19,423 nucleotides of DNA, from assembly GCA_964357355.1 (NCBI GenBank), contig CAYHKY010000024.1, positions 1 to 19,423 on the forward strand, read 5' to 3'. The position numbers and the translations under genes are program-made. This DNA is from CAYHKY01 sp964357355 (GTDB lineage Bacteria; Patescibacteriota; Microgenomatia; UBA10105). This document shows positions 14,830-19,423 of the stretch, piece after piece. Within the stretch, counting starts at the first letter, position 1. Each line of letters begins with the position of its first letter. Under the pieces are notes generated by a model that saw only the letters and a list, made by a program, of their open reading frames with translations, did no database searches and was not told where the DNA came from.

Positions 14830-16004
14830 TGTTCTTGATAATTATCGCGATTTGGAGGTTAGTACTTTTTTGTTCGGCATATTTTGCTCAAATAAAAATC
14901 CCTTTTGTTCCCCGTTTTCCCTATGCCGACGTGTACTTAGTCCCTTCTCAATTGCCTCAGTGGTTGTGGGGCTGGGCAAATTTTGACGGCGTGCATTATC
15001 TTACCATAGCAAAATTCGGCTATAAAGCACAATTTACACAAGTTTATTTTCCGCTTTTCCCTCTTCTTTTACGCGGATTAGGTCGGCTTTTTGCAGATGA
15101 TTATTTAATCTTAAGTGGCTTATTTGTATCTTTTGTGTGTTTTATAGGGGCGATTTACGTGTTTCAACGGTTGTTAGACATAGATTATGGCTACAACGTC
15201 AATAAATTCCGCATATTGCTGATGCAGCTTGTATTTCCTACGAGTTTCTTTTTTGCAGCCTTATACACGGAATCACTATTTTTATTACTTGTTATGTTGT
15301 CATTTTTACTTGCAAGGAAAAAAAAATGGTGGTTATGTGCTGCAGTTGGTTCTTTAGCAACTTTTACTAGAATAACCGGGATTTTTTTATTACCCGCGTT
15401 ACTATGGGAATTTTTTCAGGACCATAAAAGTAAAAACCAAGAAAACTCAAAAAATATAAAAAATTCGGCGCCAAGTAGTTTAATAATTAAAGGTTTTCAA
15501 CCTTTAATTCGTTCTCCCATATTGTATTTGTTACCCATAGGCTTAATTTCATATATGGTATATCTCCAAATATTCTTTGGTGATGCGCTCTATTTTTGGC
15601 ATGCTCAAGGAGTCTTTGGGGCTGAACGTGCCGGTCACAGTCTGGTTTTTCCACTGCAAACTTTATGGAGGTATATAAAAATCATAACTACAGTTTCAAA
15701 TGGTGACGCGTTATTACCGGCCTTGATGGAGTTAGGAGCATTTTTGCTAGGAGTTGTTCTGCTTGTCAAGGCATCGAAAAGTGTTCGAATTTCTTATCTT
15801 ATATTTAGTTGGTTAGTGTTATTTGTTCCGCTACTTACCGGTACTTTATCCAGTTTGCCTAGATATGTTTTACTAGCTTTTCCCATATATATAGTGCTGG
15901 GAAAAATTAAAAGCAATGTTTTATTTTCAATTGTTGTGTTTATTTTTACTTTACTGTTGATCTATTTAACTTCTCGTTTTATTAGCGGTAGGTGGGTAGC
16001 CTGA
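14826..16004 (+). CDS. PIG-V-like (GT76) membrane mannosyltransferase
   Basis: A 392-residue integral membrane protein resembling bacterial members of the GPI mannosyltransferase 2 (PIG-V) family, which use polyprenyl-phosphate-mannose. Visible motifs are W51-A-N-F53-D54-G-V-H-Y-L in the first outer loop, with D54 as expected catalytic acid, then 'KFGY', 'YFPLFPLL', and 'FTRITGIFLLPA'. About nine to ten hydrophobic segments follow. Residues about 200-220 form a polar Lys/Asn/Ser loop. It adjoins an 11-bp DNA hairpin encoding I220-I228, possibly an inserted element. ATG at 14826 overlaps the previous stop as ATGA. The next gene, 25 bases away, is a DPM1-like enzyme that could supply its donor, a strong functional pairing though inferred. 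Confidence 0.85.
   Translation: MMFLIIIAIWRLVLFCSAYFAQIKIPFVPRFPYADVYLVPSQLPQWLWGWANFDGVHYLTIAKFGYKAQFTQVYFPLFPLLLRGLGRLFADDYLILSGLFVSFVCFIGAIYVFQRLLDIDYGYNVNKFRILLMQLVFPTSFFFAALYTESLFLLLVMLSFLLARKKKWWLCAAVGSLATFTRITGIFLLPALLWEFFQDHKSKNQENSKNIKNSAPSSLIIKGFQPLIRSPILYLLPIGLISYMVYLQIFFGDALYFWHAQGVFGAERAGHSLVFPLQTLWRYIKIITTVSNGDALLPALMELGAFLLGVVLLVKASKSVRISYLIFSWLVLFVPLLTGTLSSLPRYVLLAFPIYIVLGKIKSNVLFSIVVFIFTLLLIYLTSRFISGRWVA
15485..15509 (+). repeat. Perfect 11-bp hairpin inside the PIG-V-like gene
   Basis: AATTAAAGGTT (15485-15495), loop TTC, then AACCTTTAATT (15499-15509). The arms are perfectly complementary. It sits in a low-complexity hydrophilic loop of the protein and not in a conserved motif, which fits an in-frame palindromic insertion. 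A repeat search of the genome would settle this. Confidence 0.75.
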
Positions 16005-16011
16005 AACTTAG

Positions 16012-16020
16012 TGTTATAAT
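16012..16020 (+). promoter_or_regulatory. Extended -10 promoter (TGTTATAAT), probable leaderless start
   Basis: A perfect TGnTATAAT lies in the 25-base gap between the PIG-V-like gene and the GT2 gene. Expected initiation is about 7 bases downstream of the hexamer, near 16027, leaving only about 3 bases before ATG 16030. No ribosome binding motif is present in the gap, consistent with a leaderless message. No -35 box is evident at 17-base spacing. Confidence 0.6.
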
Positions 16021-16029
16021 TGTCTTGTC

Positions 16030-16719
16030 ATGAAGCGATTATTGGTAGTAATTCCTGCGTTTAACGAAGAAGAAACTATAGGTAAAGTGCTTCGGAGTTT
16101 ACCCAAACAAATTCCCGGCAAAATTCGAGTTGACGTATTAGTAATAAATGATGGATCACAAGATCAAACTCTGCAAATATCCAAGAAAATGGGGGCATTA
16201 GTGATTACACATCTGATTAATAGGGGATTAGGAGCTGCATTGGGAACTGCTTTTTCGTACGCAAAAGCAAAAGGATATGATTGGGTGTTGACGTTTGACG
16301 CTGATGGGCAACATCAAGTAACAGATGTTGTAAAGGTTCTAAATCCACTTATTAAAAATAGAGCAGATGTGGTGATTGGAAGTAGGTTATTGAAGAAAGA
16401 TAAAATGCCAATTCTACGTCAAATTATTAACAAACTGTCAAACGTATTGACTTGGGTATTATTTAATATTTGGACATCCGACTCGCAATCGGGTTTGCGC
16501 GGTTTTAATAAATCGGCTTTGGAGGAGATAGAGATCACATCACAACGAATGGAAGTTTCGAGCGAGTTGTTCAAGGAAATCAGCCGGTTAAAACTGAGGA
16601 AGGTTGAAGTGCCTATTCAGGCTGTGTACACGAAATATTCGCTTTCCAAAGGACAGAGGTTGAGTAACGCTCCTAATGTATTTTGGAAGCTGCTGTTACA
16701 AAGATTTGGAAACATATGA
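16030..16719 (+). CDS. DPM1-like GT2 polyprenyl-phosphate mannose/glucose synthase
   Basis: A 229-residue cytoplasmic GT-A enzyme predicted to transfer a hexose from GDP- or UDP-sugar to polyprenyl phosphate, as dolichol-phosphate mannose synthase does. Motifs: 'VVIPAFNEEETI' at the start, N40-D41-G-S for the nucleotide, 'INRGLGAALGTAF' at 63-75, the metal motif F89-D90-A-D92-G-Q-H95, and 'SDSQSGLRGFNK' at about 150-161. There are no membrane helices at the C-terminus, so this is the soluble DPM1 type. It has its own upstream promoter, so it may head a separate transcription unit. It overlaps the DUF2304 gene at ATGA; GT2 plus DUF2304 is a pairing I recall from other genomes, which suggests a membrane partner for this enzyme. 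Confidence 0.9.
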   Translation: MKRLLVVIPAFNEEETIGKVLRSLPKQIPGKIRVDVLVINDGSQDQTLQISKKMGALVITHLINRGLGAALGTAFSYAKAKGYDWVLTFDADGQHQVTDVVKVLNPLIKNRADVVIGSRLLKKDKMPILRQIINKLSNVLTWVLFNIWTSDSQSGLRGFNKSALEEIEITSQRMEVSSELFKEISRLKLRKVEVPIQAVYTKYSLSKGQRLSNAPNVFWKLLLQRFGNI

Positions 16720-17081
16720 TTAGCCAGCTATTTTTAAGTTTTTTCTTACTTTTTGCGTTAAGCCGTGTGATATTTCAAGTGAGATCAGGCAAACTTACTA
16801 CAGGAGCTTTTTTATTTTGGAGCTCCCTTTTTGTTTTTGCTCTTACAGGTGTACTCGAACCAGAATTAACTTCACATGTTGCCAAAGTTCTAGGTATTGG
16901 TAGAGGAGCAGACGTAGTTATTTATGCATCCATAGCACTAATTTTCTACCTTATTTTTCGTCTTTCAATAGCTCTCGAAGAAACTAGGAGAGAGATTACT
17001 GAATTAGTTAGAAATATTGCCTTGAAAAATGTGTTTACCCCAACAAAAATACAAAAAAATCAAAGACGTGAAAAAAAGTGA
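16716..17081 (+). CDS. DUF2304 family small membrane protein
   Basis: A 121-residue protein with three hydrophobic helices (about 4-20, 28-47 and 66-87), followed by a charged, probably coiled-coil tail (about 88-103) and a basic end. This is the layout of the DUF2304 family, whose biochemical role is not established. ATG at 16716 is chosen over an upstream in-frame start at 16683 because it overlaps the GT2 stop as ATGA and begins at the first helix. Placement straight after a polyprenyl-phosphate-sugar GT2 suggests that it anchors that enzyme to the membrane or helps move its lipid product, but this is inference. It overlaps the next gene as GTGA. Confidence 0.82.
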   Translation: MISQLFLSFFLLFALSRVIFQVRSGKLTTGAFLFWSSLFVFALTGVLEPELTSHVAKVLGIGRGADVVIYASIALIFYLIFRLSIALEETRREITELVRNIALKNVFTPTKIQKNQRREKK

Positions 17082-18226
17082 AACTTCTTTTTATTACTGA
17101 ATATTTTCCGGCCACAACAGAAGTTGAAGTTCACGGCGGTGTGGAAGTGCGGACATACAATATAGCCAAACGTTTAGCCAAACGACATAGCGTAACAGTT
17201 ATTTCGTCACTGGAGTTCGGTAAGCCACGAAAGCAAATTTTAAATAGGATTGTGGTAAAGCGTGTTGGAGGGATTAGGAGATATTCATCCTTTGGTAAGC
17301 ATACATCAATATTCAGCCGTTTTATTTTCGTCATTTACTCGGTATGGGAAGGATTAAATGTAGATTTTGACCTTGTTGAAGGTACTGGTTACATGGGATG
17401 GATTCCCGCTTGGATTGTTGGAGTTGTAAAACACAAAAAGAAAGTTGCCTGGATAGCAGATTTAACAGAATTTACATTCAAACCTTATCTTTCTAATTGG
17501 TCAATCGTTGTAATACAACTCATCGAGAGATTAATTTTAAAATTGAAATGGGATGCGCTTGTTTGTATTAGTAACACTGTTTGTAAGAAAGTTCAACGTT
17601 TAGGCGTACCTAGTGAGCGCATTAATGTGATTTACTGCGGTACGGATGTAAATAAAATTCAGCGATTACACGTTGAAAAAAATCATCAGGAGATTGTATG
17701 TGTAGCCAGATTAGTGAAATATAAAAGAATTGAAGACTTAATAACGGCACTGCAAAAAGTGAAACTAAGAATTCCGTCAGTAAAGCTTTCTATTATAGGA
17801 GTAGGCGGTGAGCTAAAGTTCCTAAAAAACATCGTGGCAAATCTAAATTTACGCAAACAAGTTCAATTTAAAGGGTTTATTCCCAAACATCGTGATGTTT
17901 GGCGTCTTATCAAACAAGCTCGAGTTTTATGTGTTCCTTCTGAAATTGAAGGTTTTGGAATAACGACAATTGAAGCGATGGCAGCAGGAGTTCCTGTAGT
18001 TGCGGCAGACTTACCTATAAATCGTGAAATTACAAAAAATAAAGGTGTACTATTTTTTAAGTCCAAAAACACTGTTGACCTTGCTAATCAGCTTACAACT
18101 CTGTTAGTCAATCAAGAAATTTATCATAGATTGATTAGACAGTCCGGATTTGTCATTAGGAATTATGATTGGAAAAAATTAAGCAAGCAAACCCAAGAAT
18201 TATATGAGAATTTGTGTTCTTATTGA
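17078..18226 (+). CDS. GT4 (GT-B) glycosyltransferase
   Basis: A 382-residue family 4 glycosyltransferase. The acceptor domain starts with 'LLFITEYFPA' and H19-G-G-V-E23, the usual glycine loop. The donor domain begins near 'IVCVARLVKYKRIEDL', and the retaining EX7E motif is E291-G-F-G-I-T-T-I-E299, followed by 'AMAAGVPVVAADLP'. Length is standard. The start is GTG at 17078, overlapping the DUF2304 stop as GTGA. Later in-frame starts would lose the first strand. It overlaps the following GT4 gene by 23 bases, so the two are surely coupled. Donor sugar is not determinable. Likely acts on the cytoplasmic side. Confidence 0.88.
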   Translation: MKLLFITEYFPATTEVEVHGGVEVRTYNIAKRLAKRHSVTVISSLEFGKPRKQILNRIVVKRVGGIRRYSSFGKHTSIFSRFIFVIYSVWEGLNVDFDLVEGTGYMGWIPAWIVGVVKHKKKVAWIADLTEFTFKPYLSNWSIVVIQLIERLILKLKWDALVCISNTVCKKVQRLGVPSERINVIYCGTDVNKIQRLHVEKNHQEIVCVARLVKYKRIEDLITALQKVKLRIPSVKLSIIGVGGELKFLKNIVANLNLRKQVQFKGFIPKHRDVWRLIKQARVLCVPSEIEGFGITTIEAMAAGVPVVAADLPINREITKNKGVLFFKSKNTVDLANQLTTLLVNQEIYHRLIRQSGFVIRNYDWKKLSKQTQELYENLCSY

Positions 18227-19328
18227 TGCATGGGATCCTGTGTGGGGAGGGGGTCAAACTCACGTATGGGAAATTGCTAATCGCTTAGTAAGAAAAGGAT
18301 GGCAAATTGATATTTTTACCCGGGCACTGAGCGAAGGAAATATTACACGAAAAGAAAGTATAGAAATATTAACAAAAGACAAGCTTAGGGTTATTCGAGT
18401 GGGCAGGGTATCGGAATTTAACAACGTTCCAAGTCGTCTAATTTGGTTAATTAAGGTTGTCATCCATGTTTGGAAATATCACCAAAAAAAACCTTATGAT
18501 TTAATTCACGCCCATGCATTTTTACCAGCAATTCCGGGAAAAATGTTACAGATACTGATTAATAGACCGTTGGTATATACAGTTCACGGTAGTCCACTGA
18601 TGGATGTATCACCAAATAGCATAGGCGCTTGGATAGAGCGGATATTATTGACAGGAATCAAATTCGACCGGGAAATATCTGTCGGCGAACGCTTCTTGAA
18701 ATATCCCAATCTTAATCGAAATATTGCAATTATTCCTAATGGAGTAAATTTGGAGTTGTTTAAAGCAACGACCAGACAGCGAATGCATTCTAATATTTCT
18801 ATTTTGTGGGTAGGGAGATTTGATAAAATTAAGGGAATTCCAATCCTACTAACAGCTTTTGCTAAAGTCATTAGGAATAACCAAAAACTTAAATTAAAAT
18901 TGGTAGGGTTTGGGCTTGAAAAAAAAACTTATGAGCATCTCGCACACAAGCTTAATTTAACTAAATCTGTAGAATTTGTTGGAAAGAAAACGCTTAAACA
19001 ATTAGCGTTGATATATCGAACGGCAGATTTATTTATATTACCCTCGCTTTCAGAAGGGCAGCCTGTGACTTTATTTGAGGCGATGGCTTCATGTATTCCT
19101 GTAATTGCCACAGATGTAGGTGACAATGCGAAATTTGTAAAAGAAGGAACAAATGGGTGGTTAGTAAAGCCAGGAAATATTGAAAATTTGGCTCAAGTTC
19201 TTAAATCAGCGTGTTCAAGCAAGAAGTTAAAAATAATGGGACAAAAAGGAAGACAACTCATGGAGTCGCACTTTTCATGGAATAAATCAGTTCATGAAAC
19301 GGAGAAGTTATATCTGAGTTTATTATAG
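18204..19328 (+). CDS. GT4 (GT-B) glycosyltransferase, last gene of the cluster
   Basis: A 374-residue family 4 glycosyltransferase. The N-terminal glycine loop is W14-G-G-G17-Q18-T-H, followed by 'DLIHAHAFLPA' and 'PLVYTVHGSPL' typical of the acceptor domain. The donor domain starts at 'ISILWVGRFDKIKG', and the EX7E motif is E284-G-Q-P-V-T-L-F-E292, where Q-P replaces the more common F-G, a variant seen in many GT4 enzymes. 'AMASCIPVIATDVG' follows. It is not a duplicate of the previous gene, as identity is limited to family motifs. ATG at 18204 lies inside the preceding gene (23-base overlap). After its stop there are 95 bases with a hairpin and no gene. Confidence 0.88.
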   Translation: MRICVLIDAWDPVWGGGQTHVWEIANRLVRKGWQIDIFTRALSEGNITRKESIEILTKDKLRVIRVGRVSEFNNVPSRLIWLIKVVIHVWKYHQKKPYDLIHAHAFLPAIPGKMLQILINRPLVYTVHGSPLMDVSPNSIGAWIERILLTGIKFDREISVGERFLKYPNLNRNIAIIPNGVNLELFKATTRQRMHSNISILWVGRFDKIKGIPILLTAFAKVIRNNQKLKLKLVGFGLEKKTYEHLAHKLNLTKSVEFVGKKTLKQLALIYRTADLFILPSLSEGQPVTLFEAMASCIPVIATDVGDNAKFVKEGTNGWLVKPGNIENLAQVLKSACSSKKLKIMGQKGRQLMESHFSWNKSVHETEKLYLSLL

Positions 19329-19383
19329 TTTATACAACAATATTATACATGTCTAAATAAGTGAATCATAAATAACGTCTATT

Positions 19384-19404
19384 CCCTGTAGCTTTGCTAC
19401 AGGG
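19384..19404 (+). repeat. Perfect 9-bp hairpin after the last gene
   Basis: CCCTGTAGC (19384-19392), loop TTT, GCTACAGGG (19396-19404). It lies 55 bases after the stop of the last GT4 gene. It is not followed by a T-run on either strand, so a classical intrinsic terminator is not convincing. It may still end or stabilise the message, or be a dispersed palindromic repeat. The rest of 19329-19423 shows only AT-rich sequence. Confidence 0.65.
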
Positions 19405-19423
19405 TTACCTTGGGGGAAAGTTT

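Noticed and set aside
14738..14986. Small + strand open frame across the junction of the GT-C and PIG-V-like genes
   Set aside because: It is an out-of-frame shadow of two well-supported genes that meet at ATGA.
16683..16715. Upstream start for the DUF2304 gene adding 11 residues
   Set aside because: The extension lies in the GT2 coding end; ATG 16716 overlaps the stop as ATGA and matches the family's N-terminus at the first helix.
19329..19423. Small gene or RNA gene after the last GT4
   Set aside because: Only very short frames (such as MSK then stop) are present and no tRNA-like fold was seen, only the 9-bp hairpin.

Overview
The window is a dense block of 16 protein genes, all on the + strand, and almost all of them are glycosyltransferases or sugar-handling enzymes. 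It looks like a cell-surface glycan or protein-glycosylation locus. The DNA is AT-rich, genes abut or overlap, start codons include GTG, and TGA acts as a normal stop (for example at 8877-8879 and 9649-9651), which argues against recoded lineages such as Gracilibacteria. Repeated GT-C membrane proteins with the 'WDE..LGYNA..IL.TG.DE' start, terse gene spacing and few Shine-Dalgarno sites resemble Candidate Phyla Radiation (Patescibacteria) genomes, most likely Microgenomates. That placement is inference from style; no marker gene is present.

Region 1 (1-6400) holds four tandem paralogous GT-C (GT39/PMT-like) integral membrane glycosyltransferases of about 535 residues. The first is cut by the window edge and its N-terminal frame is disrupted near position 14-20. 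Copies 2-4 align residue for residue in the catalytic loop (D33-E34 in all three).

The only gap between genes longer than 30 bases (6401-6490) contains a long dyad built around a perfect 18-bp palindrome. It could hide the ribosome binding site of the next gene.

Region 2 (6491-16004) starts with a nucleotide-sugar epimerase and a flavin oxidoreductase that overlap by 8 bases. It continues with a GT2 enzyme of polyprenyl-phosphate-sugar synthase type, a PTPS-related/YfhO-like membrane protein, a WaaE-like GT2, a GT4, a second type of GT-C protein, and a PIG-V-like mannosyltransferase. Most neighbours overlap at ATGA or TAATG, which implies translational coupling.

Region 3 (16018-19328) starts from its own extended -10 promoter. 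It encodes a DPM1-like GT2, a small DUF2304 membrane protein, and two GT4 enzymes.

Together this is seven multi-spanning GT-C-type proteins, three GT2 and three GT4. The logical model is that cytoplasmic GT2 enzymes load sugars on polyprenyl phosphate, membrane GT-C enzymes transfer them on the outer face, and GT4 enzymes build cytoplasmic lipid-linked glycans from nucleotide sugars. No flippase, polymerase, ABC exporter or priming transferase is present in the window. There is no gene-free stretch over 300 bases. The 95 bases after the last gene hold a strong hairpin. No tRNA, rRNA, CRISPR, insertion sequence or minus-strand gene was recognised.
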